From BQJU01 sp965229635 (lineage in GTDB: Bacteria; Bacteroidota; Bacteroidia; Chitinophagales; Saprospiraceae): a DNA stretch of 64,000 bases. The first letter of the stretch is position 1; every line of letters starts with the position of its first letter. Below are positions 9,199-16,765 of this stretch, piece after piece. The translations under genes were made by a program, and so were the position numbers. The notes beneath the pieces were generated by a model that did not search any database, had not been told where the DNA came from, and was given only the letters and a program-made list of their open reading frames with translations. The stretch covers positions 7,998,001 through 8,062,000 of the forward strand of contig OZ245894.1 of the NCBI GenBank assembly GCA_965229635.1, read 5' to 3'.

Positions 9199-9211
9199 TT
9201 AGGAATCCTAA
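9199..9211. promoter_or_regulatory. Palindromic operator copy 2 (TTAGGAATCCTAA)
   Basis: This 13-bp inverted repeat has arms TTAGGA and TCCTAA and is the same motif as at 9514-9526. It lies in the 52-bp spacer between the thioredoxin gene and 8464-9180. A MarR dimer is the likely ligand, given the regulator gene next door (inference). Confidence 0.65.
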
Positions 9212-9232
9212 CTTTTTGAAATAAAAAAATGA

Positions 9233-9466
9233 CTATGCCTTAACATCGCTCAGGGACGCACCAAAATTGATGTGCAGTACCTGGCCACTAGGTGTGAGCA
9301 ATGCCGGTACGGATTGTACCCCTACCCTTTCGGCAGTTGCGATCTGGTCTTTTTGCTCCCCAAGGTGGATGACCTCCACATTAGATTCGCCGATAAGGCT
9401 AATGATTTCCTGCTCAGCGCTGACACATACCGGACAACCGGCGTGGTAAAAGATGGATTTACTCAT
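9233..9466 (-). CDS. Small thioredoxin/glutaredoxin-like protein
   Basis: This 77-residue protein is a minimal thioredoxin fold. The N-terminal strand SIFYHAG leads to the redox motif CPVC (Cys11, Cys14), and the cis-proline motif SVPAL (Pro54) is in place, followed by HINFGASLSDVKA. It has no signal peptide, so it acts in the cytoplasm, reducing disulfides or serving as a redox sensor or carrier. Its promoter holds an operator palindrome in the spacer, so it seems the main target of the neighbouring Cys-rich MarR protein. The family is small-molecule glutaredoxin-like (about 75-85 residues), so the length is normal. Confidence 0.82.
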   Translation of the reverse strand: MSKSIFYHAGCPVCVSAEQEIISLIGESNVEVIHLGEQKDQIATAERVGVQSVPALLTPSGQVLHINFGASLSDVKA

Positions 9467-9504
9467 GATTCAATAATTTTTAATGGTTTAATAAATTGAC
9501 GTCA

Positions 9505-9536
9505 CAAATATAATTAGGATTCCTAACTAATGCAAA
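9505..9536 (-). promoter_or_regulatory. Promoter of the thioredoxin gene with embedded operator copy 1
   Basis: On the minus strand, TTTG (9536-9533) is followed after 20 bp by TATATTTG (9512-9505), matching the Bacteroidota -33/-7 pattern with standard spacing. The palindrome TTAGGATTCCTAA occupies 9514-9526, inside the spacer, the ideal position for a repressor to block RNA polymerase. The start codon at 9466 leaves a leader of about 30 bases. Confidence 0.7.
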
Positions 9537-9592
9537 TTTTGATGGATTTTTTGGTAAATGTCTGCTTCATCCAATCCATTTTGACAAATAAA

Positions 9593-10056
9593 GATAGCGC
9601 ACCGCTGGTGCGCCAACTCGTGTGGATATGACCGTTCTACAAATTGGGCGTGCTGCCAGCACGCGGGGAGGTCGTATCAAAATGCTAGATTTCATTAAGA
9701 CGATGTACCCATTACCCACCTTGGTTCTGGCGCATTTATAAGCCACAGCGTGGCGACGCATTGTAGCCAGTGGTTTTAACCGCTGGCTACAATGTGTAAA
9801 TGAATTTTAGCTACGTAGTTGCGACACATGTACGCACGTAGGCAGTTGTGATGTGATGAAGATATTTATCGGATCTCAATCTCAGTATACCCCGCCGCTC
9901 ACCTTCCTCCGCCTGCCTAAGTACCTAAGTACGGCGTGCAAGGCAAGTTAAGGACTTTGAAGGAAGCTACCGCATTGGATCGAAACCGGTTCCGGAGAAA
10001 CCATTTCTTTGTAGCCACGGTCATCACCAACCATTGCGCACCAGCGGTGCGCTATC
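9593..10056. repeat. Cluster of palindromic intergenic repeats bounded by 23-bp inverted repeats
   Basis: The stretch begins with GATAGCGCACCGCTGGTGCG (9593-) and ends with the inverted copy TTGCGCACCAGCGGTGCGC (10034-10056); the two differ by one base over 23-24. Each end is itself a palindrome (GCGCACC/GGTGCGC). Inside are a second palindrome, GCGTGCTG/CAGCACGC (9648-9664), and a hairpin at 9759-9794 with 17-base arms (CATTGTAGCCAGTGGTT against its complement, one mismatch). No credible gene is present in 9467-10055. This resembles a REP-like or MITE-like mosaic. A terminal-repeat mobile element is possible, but I cannot see target-site duplications. Confidence 0.65.
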
Positions 10057-10643
10057 TAAATCCTCCTCATCTCAATACCCACCTCCTCTATTTTTGCCAC
10101 GAGCACATCCTTTAATTTATCCCCATCCTTAAACTCACTAAAGACAATCTTGTGATCCGCCCATTTTTCGTAAAAGGTGAGGTGTTCGGCGGTTAGTTCG
10201 GCGTATTTTACATTAGAAAATTTCATGGTGATCGCTCCCCGAAACGGCCTGTAAATGCCCTCTTCTCTTACTTCGATATATTCTGGTTGGCGGCGCGACG
10301 GAAAAAACAGCATGACCAGGGTCGAAACCATGATGATTAATCCATAAAGTAAGGCCAAAAAGGCAATGATTCCCTTGAGAATGAAAAAAGCTGCAAGTAA
10401 AACCAATGATCCGAGAATTGGCGCTAGACTATAACGGGGAGACTTTAAATAAAACTTTGAACCGGCTACTTCTGTTGGCTGGTCCTTTTGAAGTTGAGGA
10501 ACAATCAAGCCTACAATAAACGCCAGGACTAAAAACCCGTATTTCACCGTGTCATTTTCCGGAAAATAGAATAGAATGCAGGCAGCCATGATCCAAAACA
10601 GGACGTATACCCAGGAAATGGGATTGGAAAATTGCAGTTTCAT
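10056..10643 (-). CDS. Integral membrane protein of unknown function
   Basis: This 195-residue protein has two hydrophobic pairs: about 10-27 and 36-50, then 73-91 and 93-114 (LGSLVLLAAFFILKGIIAFLALLYGLIIMVSTLVMLFF). A soluble C-terminus (about 120-195) follows, with alternating strands such as YIEVREEGIYRPFRGAITMKFSNVKYAEL and a closing helix. That region resembles a small PH-like or PepSY-like sensory domain, but I cannot name a family. It is transcribed away from the repeat cluster; the gene's stop lies within the right-end repeat. It stands alone, 56 bp from the next gene. Confidence 0.65.
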   Translation of the reverse strand: MKLQFSNPISWVYVLFWIMAACILFYFPENDTVKYGFLVLAFIVGLIVPQLQKDQPTEVAGSKFYLKSPRYSLAPILGSLVLLAAFFILKGIIAFLALLYGLIIMVSTLVMLFFPSRRQPEYIEVREEGIYRPFRGAITMKFSNVKYAELTAEHLTFYEKWADHKIVFSEFKDGDKLKDVLVAKIEEVGIEMRRI

Positions 10644-10699
10644 TTGGTTATTGAGGTTCTATCATTGATTGTCTTTCCAAGCCAAAATGTTACCACTTA

Positions 10700-11287
10700 T
10701 CATTGATTCTTCTGAATCAAAAAGCCCACATCAATGGTAAACACCTGCCCGCCTCGTATTTGCGAATGCCTTATCTCCACCGGAGTTACCTCCGTATCGG
10801 TGTAAGTGACGCCAAAGTCTTTTGCCCAGGCGAAGCTCACCCCGTAGGTCAGCCCCATAAAAGTACGGTAGTGCAGCCCAAAGCGGTAAAACCAGGGAGA
10901 TGGCTGCTTTTCATCAATCACCGGAGTGATGTAGTAATCCGTAGCGAAGCGATATTGGCTGACACGCCCGGCCGTGGCATCCAGCATGAAACGTTTCAGT
11001 TGATAACGGTACTGCAAGCCAAATCCTCGGGCCGATCGGGTGGTGCTGATTTTTGCTTCTGTAAAGCCATAAAATCCTACACCCAAAGAGTGGTGCTGAT
11101 CAAAACGGAAACCAACATTAGCATTAAACTGGCCGGTATTGTAGTCTCCGGTAAAGAGTAATCCGAGTTGGGCATCGCCGTAGATGTGGCTAAAGAAGGA
11201 ACGAGAGGTGTTTTCCTGGGCATTACCAATGATCATAAAGCTGAAGCACAGGATTAGGGTAAGGATTAGTTTTCCGGGCTGGTGCAT
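10700..11287 (-). CDS. Outer-membrane beta-barrel protein (small)
   Basis: This 195-residue protein has a signal peptide (about 4-23, ending GNAQE). It is followed by alternating amphipathic strands with aromatic girdles, such as GDAQLGLLFTGDYN, HSLGVGFYGFTEAKI, GLTYGVSFAWAKDFGVTY and the final FTIDVGFLIQ. Together they fit an 8-strand barrel. The C-terminus is not the Phe-ending type typical of Proteobacteria. Its start overlaps the end of the lipoprotein gene 11266-12252 by 22 bp, so the two are translationally coupled and probably work together in the outer membrane. Substrate or role unknown. Confidence 0.7.
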   Translation of the reverse strand: MHQPGKLILTLILCFSFMIIGNAQENTSRSFFSHIYGDAQLGLLFTGDYNTGQFNANVGFRFDQHHSLGVGFYGFTEAKISTTRSARGFGLQYRYQLKRFMLDATAGRVSQYRFATDYYITPVIDEKQPSPWFYRFGLHYRTFMGLTYGVSFAWAKDFGVTYTDTEVTPVEIRHSQIRGGQVFTIDVGFLIQKNQ

Positions 11288-12252
11288 AACATTGCGGGGC
11301 TTATTTTCATTGGTAAAACTAATACTTTTGACTCAATAATGCTAATGGAATCACAGCCCGCCATCACACCTTTAATCAGTTCACCTCCCTTGCAATAATC
11401 AAATATATAAGCCGGTATACCTGGTTTTTGATCTCTATTTCTAACATAAATAGATGGATTAAGCAACATCTTCGCCCCAAAAGTTCCCTGAGCATTTTTG
11501 ACAATCAATCTGGATTTGCCATCGGAATCCCACTCCAAGGTTTCCGTCCTTTCACGGAGGTGAAAGCGTGGATCAATTTCAAACACTTCCTGGATATCTG
11601 GTAAGATTTTAACCTGAATACCAGTTTTCTCTCCTTCCAATATCACATCTTGTAGCGTAAGAATTTGTTGTATTTTTTGACCGGTTCTCAATACCTCATT
11701 CTTTTGCACACAACTTTTGATCAGATATTTCTGATCTGCAGACAGTGGTGCACCCTGATAATCCGGATAGCAATGGTAGGGCTCTACGCCTTCAGGCAAC
11801 AGGCCTTCATGAAATGGCACCCGCTTGGTATTAAATTGAATAAATTCAACCGCTGTGCCCTGCTCCACTACCACCACCTTTACAGAATCCTCTTGCAAAA
11901 TCTCTTCCATGTACACTAGTTGGACTTTAATCCAAAATGAATCTTGTACATAGGATGCTGAAGGGTTGAGGCTGATCTCTTGTACATATTCACGGCTGCC
12001 TTTTTCTTGCAACTGTTGGCGAAATAACTGCTCAGTGCCCGCGCTTATGATTAGATCAGGTCTGTCATCCATCAGAAATTGGTCAAAGAGCAGTATTACC
12101 CGTGTCACTTTTTTATTTTCGCAATCCCTATCCAGAAAGATGGTAGATGCCTCAAAGGTGATCTCTGCGCTCAGGTTGGGAAGGTTATCAAATAGATTGC
12201 ATGATGGCAAACAAAGCAGCAAAAAGCAAAGAAGTTTAAATAGTACTTTCAT
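11266..12252 (-). CDS. Putative lipoprotein of unknown function
   Basis: This 328-residue protein has a lipoprotein signal, LLLCLPSC, with the lipidated Cys at about residue 18. The mature protein is beta-rich and carries an even number of further Cys, including YHCYPDY, IKSCVQK, YCKGGEL and AGCDSI. Parts resemble the Bacteroidota DUF4249-type envelope lipoproteins (N-terminal strands, then short beta pairs), but the match is too weak to call. It overlaps the beta-barrel gene downstream by 22 bp. Acting as the outer-membrane partner of that barrel is the simplest reading. Confidence 0.65.
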   Translation of the reverse strand: MKVLFKLLCFLLLCLPSCNLFDNLPNLSAEITFEASTIFLDRDCENKKVTRVILLFDQFLMDDRPDLIISAGTEQLFRQQLQEKGSREYVQEISLNPSASYVQDSFWIKVQLVYMEEILQEDSVKVVVVEQGTAVEFIQFNTKRVPFHEGLLPEGVEPYHCYPDYQGAPLSADQKYLIKSCVQKNEVLRTGQKIQQILTLQDVILEGEKTGIQVKILPDIQEVFEIDPRFHLRERTETLEWDSDGKSRLIVKNAQGTFGAKMLLNPSIYVRNRDQKPGIPAYIFDYCKGGELIKGVMAGCDSISIIESKVLVLPMKISPAMLCTSPEN

Positions 12253-12315
12253 TCATTTTTTTTTAAATGATCTACTGAAAAAACCATGTGATTCAGTGTC
12301 AAATAGCGAGAAGAA

Positions 12316-12471
12316 TTAACAACTCCCACCATCTGGCCAGTTGCTCCAGTGCGTATTCCCATCGCGAATTTGATCCAGGATTTTCTTATCACCACTCAAA
12401 ATAAAATCGGCGATTAGAGAAAACGAGGCCTTATCGCTGGGATCTTCATCATTATTTTGCTTCAGCAAACA
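12316..12471 (-). CDS. Possible small ORF or frameshifted tail after the lipoprotein
   Basis: In the +1 frame relative to the lipoprotein, codons from about 12471 to the stop at 12316 encode about 50 residues with protein-like composition: KQNNDEDPSDKASF, then SLIADFILSGDKKILDQI and RDGNTHWSNWPDGGSC. No ATG is available; TTG near 12469 is the only plausible start. Either this is a separate peptide with a TTG start, a +1 frameshift extension of the lipoprotein at GCA AAA TAA, or a remnant left by an indel. The Gly/Cys-ended tail and central hydrophobic segment are the reasons I do not dismiss it. Confidence 0.35.
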   Translation of the reverse strand, partial: CLLKQNNDEDPSDKASFSLIADFILSGDKKILDQIRDGNTHWSNWPDGGSC

Positions 12472-12979
12472 TCTTTTTCTTACCAGTATACTCTGGCTCA
12501 ACAAAATCCCCTTCCACAAAAGTAACCTCCTTTGTCTCCTCGTTATAATCTTCATACCCGTGCATAATGGATTCGAAGGTAATTTGCACATCCTCCCCCA
12601 CCAGTTCGAGTGTGCCCTTGCCGGTCATGGAAAACTCTCCAACATCGGGAAGATTAAGGAGGTTGATCACGTACAAGTCCAGAGCTCTCATTAACGGGTT
12701 ATGGGTTTGGGCAAGCTCCTTACATTTTTCAGTCGGGCTCACTATGGCCTCATCGCCTCCACAATCCCATTGGAGTTCGATGGTTTTTCCTTCCTGCAGA
12801 AGCTTTTTAACGCCTTCATAGATTTCCTGTTCCGACATTTCGGGTTGGGGATACCACATATTATTATTGTTTTCTGGTTGTGGATTGCTGCAGGATGGAA
12901 TAGACGCCAGGCCACTGCCCGCAGCGCAAATGGCAAACATGGATTTACTGAACAGAATGATAGATTGTCTTCTTTTCAT
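12452..12979 (-). CDS. Small lipoprotein of unknown function
   Basis: I start this at the ATG at 12979 (MKRRQSIILFSKS), because a signal peptide with a lipobox (ASIPSC, Cys at about residue 29) follows directly; a longer in-frame ORF upstream lacks sense. The 175-residue product has a helix (EQEIYEGVKKLLQEGKTIELQWDCGGDEAIV) and a beta-rich end with VEGDFVEPEYTGKKKMF. The start lies 35 bp inside the preceding DUF6915-like gene, so translation is coupled. Directly after the TAA, another frame continues with coherent sequence (NNDEDPSDKASF to HWSNWPDGGSC), which may be a frameshifted tail or a separate small protein. Confidence 0.68.
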   Translation of the reverse strand: MKRRQSIILFSKSMFAICAAGSGLASIPSCSNPQPENNNNMWYPQPEMSEQEIYEGVKKLLQEGKTIELQWDCGGDEAIVSPTEKCKELAQTHNPLMRALDLYVINLLNLPDVGEFSMTGKGTLELVGEDVQITFESIMHGYEDYNEETKEVTFVEGDFVEPEYTGKKKMFAEAK

Positions 12980-13574
12980 CGATTGTTTTTTTATGGTTAA
13001 TGAGCCAGTTAATTTCCTTAGGATCGGGGGTAAATTGCCAGTTTGCCGAGTATTGAAACTGCTGCAGTACTGTATTGATCGGCAATATGTTATCCAGGCT
13101 TTCGCCCAATAATTTTGCTTGCTTGACGCCCAATATTTCGTGAACAAGAAATAACCCAAAGTTGCTGCAAGTAATGATCAGGCCACTGGTCAGGCCGCTC
13201 ATCAACATAGGCATCAATACAAAGGATTCCAGCGCTTCATTCTTCAGATGGGGCACCTGAATATACTCCTTCCACACCGGGTCGGCAGCACCCAGCCAGT
13301 CGTTTAAGGTGGGCACCCGTCCGCTCAGGTCCTCCTTACAGTGTTCGGCCGCAATATCCCGCACCATCACCACCTGTCCGGAGCGATTAGTGATGTACTC
13401 CCTAAACTTTAGGATACACAAATGAATGCCGTAGGTATTGTGCAACAACAAGCGATGTCTTGCGTGGTGATAAAAGAGTTTGCTGCTATCCAAAAATTTG
13501 TGAATAGCAAGATAATCCTCCTCAACCCCGCCAAATTTTCTAACGGATAAGGTGGAATGATCATAATAATTCAT
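12945..13574 (-). CDS. DUF6915-like protein
   Basis: This 209-residue cytoplasmic protein opens with MNYYDHSTLSVRKFGGVEEDYLAIHKFLDSSK and RHRLLLHNTYGIHLCI, followed by EHCKEDLSGRVPTLNDWL. That run of motifs matches what I remember of the DUF6915 family, which has no known function. The second half (about 110-175) has a hydrophobic segment (FVLMPMLMSGLTSGLIITCSNFGLFL) and is longer than the usual family member. The 3' end overlaps the lipoprotein gene. Conserved His residues in the first half (HHARHR, HNTYGIH) could bind metal, but this is inference. Confidence 0.6.
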   Translation of the reverse strand: MNYYDHSTLSVRKFGGVEEDYLAIHKFLDSSKLFYHHARHRLLLHNTYGIHLCILKFREYITNRSGQVVMVRDIAAEHCKEDLSGRVPTLNDWLGAADPVWKEYIQVPHLKNEALESFVLMPMLMSGLTSGLIITCSNFGLFLVHEILGVKQAKLLGESLDNILPINTVLQQFQYSANWQFTPDPKEINWLINHKKTIDEKKTIYHSVQ

Positions 13575-13701
13575 GTCAACCTTTATTAATCATGTGTAAA
13601 TCGAAAGCACGTTTTTATCATCTTAAGGACTCCTCAATTTACGAAAAATGGCCGTTATTGCCAAGCGAAAACCTTACCTTTCCAACTAAAAATCGCTTTC
13701 C

Positions 13702-14088
13702 ATTCCACAACGAATCGCCCACCTCTCCCTCCTGGTCCGCGACTACGACGAAGCCATCGCTTTTTACACCAAAAAACTCGATTTTGAACTACTGGAAGAT
13801 ACCCGCCTATCGGAAAGCAAACGCTGGGTGCTGGTTGCCCCAAAAGGCACAAATGGGTGCGCACTGTTATTGGCGAAAGCCAAAAATGAAGAACAGGAGA
13901 GCCGAATCGGCAATCAAACCGGCGGAAGGGTCTTCTTATTCCTGCACACTGATGACTTCTGGGAGTATTACCAACACCTTATCGATAATGGCGTCAATTT
14001 CATACGCCAGCCCTCGGAAGAAGAGTACGGCACCGTGGCCGTTTTTGAGGATTTGTACGGCAATCTCTGGGATCTGGTGCAAAAATAA
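13702..14088 (+). CDS. VOC (glyoxalase/bleomycin-resistance) family protein with ATT start
   Basis: The frame encodes a complete 128-129 residue VOC protein: QRIAHLSLLVRDYDEAIAFY, then FELLEDTRL, WVLVAPKG, LLLAKA, GRVFLFLHTDDFWEYY and the final FEDLYGNLWDLVQK. VOC proteins pair beta-alpha-beta-beta-beta units to bind a metal near His, Glu and Glu; His in AHLSLL and Glu in VFEDLYGN are present. An in-frame TAA at 13687-13689 leaves room only for a start at ATT (13702), just where relatives have ATG-PQRI. The first internal ATG is 13828, which would cut off one repeat. So it uses ATT, or the start has mutated. It converges with the deacetylase gene. Confidence 0.7.
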   Translation: MPQRIAHLSLLVRDYDEAIAFYTKKLDFELLEDTRLSESKRWVLVAPKGTNGCALLLAKAKNEEQESRIGNQTGGRVFLFLHTDDFWEYYQHLIDNGVNFIRQPSEEEYGTVAVFEDLYGNLWDLVQK

Positions 14089-14116
14089 AAAAGCCGTCAC
14101 AAACCAATGTAACGGC
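14085..14116 (-). terminator. Intrinsic terminator of the deacetylase gene
   Basis: Read on the minus strand, GCCGTTACA pairs with TGTGACGGC (9 bp with one G-T pair, 6-base loop), and TTTTTTATTTTT follows directly. It lies about 54 bp past the stop of 14170-14823 and just touches the end of the VOC gene, so it may act in both directions. Confidence 0.72.
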
Positions 14117-14169
14117 GTATATCAGACTTAACATTGCAGTTAGTTATTAAGAGCATATTTACGGATGCT

Positions 14170-14823
14170 CTAAGCAATTTGCTTTTCAAACTTGCGGTTC
14201 ACCACCTCCTGCTCATGCAGTTTGCCAAAGCTGTATCCCAGGGCACGGAAGTGCTGGAGTACTCTAGGCAGCACGTAGCTCAGTTTGTCCTCAGCCTTGA
14301 GGCTGTCGTGGAAGACCACGATGGAGCCGGGGCCCGCATTGTTGATTACATTGTCCAGGCATTGTTCAGGAGTGATATTGGGATCAAAATCCCCACTCAG
14401 TACGTCCCACATCACGATCCGGTAGTGGCGCTGGAGAAACTGTGCCTGACGGGGTTTTACTTGCCCGTAAGGAGGTCTGAACAGCACAGAATTCACCAAG
14501 TGTGCACAATGTCGGATGTTGTGGAAATAAGGTAAATTGTCGGAAGCCCACCCGTTTAAGTGATTGTAGGTGTGGTTGCCAACGGCGTGACCTCTCTCTA
14601 CCACCTGGTCAAAAACCTCGGGATGTTTGCGGATGTTATCGCCCACACAAAAGAAGGTAGCTTTGGCATCGTACTGCTCCAACTGATCGAGCACCCAGGG
14701 AGTTACCTCCGGGATGGGGCCGTCGTCAAACGTTAGAAAAATCTCCTTCTCGTCCGTGGGGATGCGCCAGGTAAAATTGGGAAAAAGGTTCTGGATGAAC
14801 TTGGGGGTTTTGACTAGGTACAT
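14170..14823 (-). CDS. Polysaccharide deacetylase (NodB-like, CE4)
   Basis: This 217-residue protein carries the full NodB motif set: TFDDGP at 31-36 (catalytic Asp34 region), the metal-binding HTYNH at 84-88, RPPYG at 116-120, WDVLSGDFD at 139-147, and FHDS with His172. The enzymes remove N- or O-acetyl groups from chitin-type or peptidoglycan sugars with a divalent metal. There is no clear signal peptide (MYLVKTPKFIQNLFP), so the cellular site is uncertain; some Bacteroidota relatives are written the same way. Start at ATG 14823. The gene is single, with its own terminator, next to a 388-bp region that contains a candidate small RNA. Confidence 0.88.
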   Translation of the reverse strand: MYLVKTPKFIQNLFPNFTWRIPTDEKEIFLTFDDGPIPEVTPWVLDQLEQYDAKATFFCVGDNIRKHPEVFDQVVERGHAVGNHTYNHLNGWASDNLPYFHNIRHCAHLVNSVLFRPPYGQVKPRQAQFLQRHYRIVMWDVLSGDFDPNITPEQCLDNVINNAGPGSIVVFHDSLKAEDKLSYVLPRVLQHFRALGYSFGKLHEQEVVNRKFEKQIA

Positions 14824-14996
14824 AATGGTTTTGGATTAATGTTCATGGATTAATAAAAATTGTTCAATTTGGATACTTTTCATATTATACTTCTTAATCG
14901 GTTTTACCTTCCCAGGGCCCATACGGGCCAATTTGTTGTTTGTTCTTACCGGGGGATAACGCAAAATTCTTTACTGGCGAGCTTGTCGAAATTCTT

Positions 14997-15118
14997 TAAC
15001 TTTGCGGTCCAGTTACTGAAATTGCAAATCTAACTGTGGGTTGGAGACTTCGTTTGTTTTAGAAACGAACGTTTAATCAACGGAAAAAGCTGCTTTTATG
15101 TTGGCTTTTTTTTTATTT
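14997..15118 (+). ncRNA. Candidate structured small RNA or gltX leader
   Basis: TAACTTTG at 14997-15004 is an exact -7 element, but no good -33 TTG sits at the expected distance. Downstream there are stem CAGTTA/TAACTG (15010-15015 with 15031-15036), a perfect stem TTCGTTT/AAACGAA (15049-15055 with 15063-15069), and a third hairpin (CAAC...AAAAGC / GCTTTT...GTTG, about 15078-15102) followed by GC and nine T. That gives an RNA of about 105 bases that ends at an intrinsic-terminator-like site 100 bp before gltX. No coding frame is visible in 14824-15211. I cannot match it to a named RNA family. Confidence 0.45.
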
Positions 15119-15211
15119 TTTTTAGTTTTTTTTTGCACTGGCGGTTTTTAGCCAATTTTTCAGCCTTTTACTGGCATTTTTTTGAAAACAAATCTTGAAA
15201 CTTTTACCTGA

Positions 15212-16750
15212 ATGGAAAATATCAGAGTCCGATTTGCACCAAGCCCAACGGGGGCATTACACATTGGCGGCGTACGTACCGCGCTTTATAATTACCTGCT
15301 CGCCAAAAAACACAATGGAACCTTCATCCTGCGTATCGAAGATACCGATCAGACCCGTTATGTGGATGGCGCCGAAGACTACATCATCGAAGCACTGCGC
15401 TGGTGCGGTATCACTCCAGAGGAAGGCCCCGGCTTTGGTGGCGAATACGGCCCCTACCGCCAATCGGACCGCAAGGAAATCTATCAGCAACACGCTCAGC
15501 AATTGATTGACAACGGGAAAGCCTACTACGCCTTCGATACTCCCGAAGAACTCGACGCCCGTCGCGAAGCCGAAAAGGCCAAAGGCAATCACTCTTTCAA
15601 ATACGATAGCAGCACCCGCAGCGACATGCGCAACAGCCTCTCGCTACCGGCAGCGGAAGTGGAAAAACTGTTAGCAGAAAATGCGCCATACACCATCCGG
15701 CTAAACGTTCCAACCGATGAGGCAATCCGCATCGAAGATATGGTGCGTGGTGAGGTGGTTTTCCAGAGCAATGAGCTGGACGACAAAGTATTGTTGAAAA
15801 CCGATGGTATGCCCACCTACCACCTGGCCAACATCGTGGATGATCATTTGATGAAAATTACCCACGTGATCCGCGGTGAGGAGTGGCTGCCCAGTACCGC
15901 CCACCACGTGTTGCTGTACCGCGCCTTCGGTTGGGAGGATACGATGCCGCAATTTGCCCACCTGCCGTTGATTTTAAAACCCAATGGCAAAGGTAAGCTG
16001 AGCAAGCGTGACGGACTGAAGCTGGGCATTCCCGTATTCCCACTTGCCTGGGAAGGCGACACGCCCGAAGACTCCTTCCCTGGCTTCCGCGAATTTGGGT
16101 TTGATCCAAAAGCAGTCGTCAACTTCCTGGCCTTCCTTGGCTGGAACCCTGGAACGGAACAGGAAATCTTTTCGCTGGATGAATTGGCGAAAGCCTTTTC
16201 TGTAGAAAAAATCGGTAAAGCCGGGGCACGCTTCGACTTTGACAAAGCCCGCTGGTACAACCAACAATACATCATGGCCACGGATGATCAGGAGCTGGCC
16301 AAAACCATCCGTCCCTGGATTGAAGCACAAGGCGTGCACCCAACTGATGAATACCTGACGACGTTTTGCGGATTAATGAAGGAAAGAGTGGTTGTTTTTA
16401 CCGACTTTTGGGAAAACGGTTATTACTTCTTTGCCCCTGTGCAGGAATACGATACCAAGACCATTGGCAAACGCTGGAAGCCGGAATTGAAGGGTAAGTT
16501 CCTCGAACTGACTCAACAATTGCAGCGCCTGGAAGACTACTCCGCAACAGCCATTGAACAGACGGTGAAGGCCTTTATGGAAAAGTTTGAGCTGAAATTT
16601 GGCGACGTACTGCCCATTTTGCGTATTGGCACCTCTGGCACCACCAAGGGCCCCTCTGTATTTGACATCATGGCCCTGCTGGGGAAAGAAGAAGTACACC
16701 AACGCCTTACCCAGGCTTTCGATCTTTTTGATACCTTTGTGAAAGAATAA
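15212..16750 (+). CDS. gltX: Glutamyl-tRNA synthetase
   Basis: This 512-residue enzyme charges tRNA-Glu with glutamate using ATP. It opens with RFAPSPTGALHIGG, in which HIGG (17-20) is the class I HIGH motif, and has KLSKR (262-266) as the KMSKS loop. Other GluRS markers are RIEDTDQTRY (41-50), GPYRQSDR, and the RGEEWLPSTAHHVLLYRAFGW block (221-241). The C-terminal helical anticodon domain is complete (FELKFGDVLPILRIGTSGTTKGP). The start at ATG 15212 gives the canonical beginning. A T-rich stretch and candidate small RNA lie upstream; a 61-codon gene follows at 16766. Confidence 0.97.
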   Translation: MENIRVRFAPSPTGALHIGGVRTALYNYLLAKKHNGTFILRIEDTDQTRYVDGAEDYIIEALRWCGITPEEGPGFGGEYGPYRQSDRKEIYQQHAQQLIDNGKAYYAFDTPEELDARREAEKAKGNHSFKYDSSTRSDMRNSLSLPAAEVEKLLAENAPYTIRLNVPTDEAIRIEDMVRGEVVFQSNELDDKVLLKTDGMPTYHLANIVDDHLMKITHVIRGEEWLPSTAHHVLLYRAFGWEDTMPQFAHLPLILKPNGKGKLSKRDGLKLGIPVFPLAWEGDTPEDSFPGFREFGFDPKAVVNFLAFLGWNPGTEQEIFSLDELAKAFSVEKIGKAGARFDFDKARWYNQQYIMATDDQELAKTIRPWIEAQGVHPTDEYLTTFCGLMKERVVVFTDFWENGYYFFAPVQEYDTKTIGKRWKPELKGKFLELTQQLQRLEDYSATAIEQTVKAFMEKFELKFGDVLPILRIGTSGTTKGPSVFDIMALLGKEEVHQRLTQAFDLFDTFVKE

Positions 16751-16765
16751 AATTCATCTTCTAGC

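Noticed and set aside
9567..9761. 64-codon minus-strand ORF in the repeat cluster
   Set aside because: Its sequence is made of palindromic repeats; amino-acid composition (Arg/Val/Ala mix) fits chance translation.
13592..14131. 179-codon plus-strand ORF over the VOC gene
   Set aside because: The other plus frame encodes a clear VOC protein; this one is Ser/Lys/Pro-rich shadow.
15107..15185. T-rich tract as a mobile element or tRNA remnant
   Set aside because: No cloverleaf, terminal repeats or target duplication; better explained as terminator U tract plus AT-rich promoter region.
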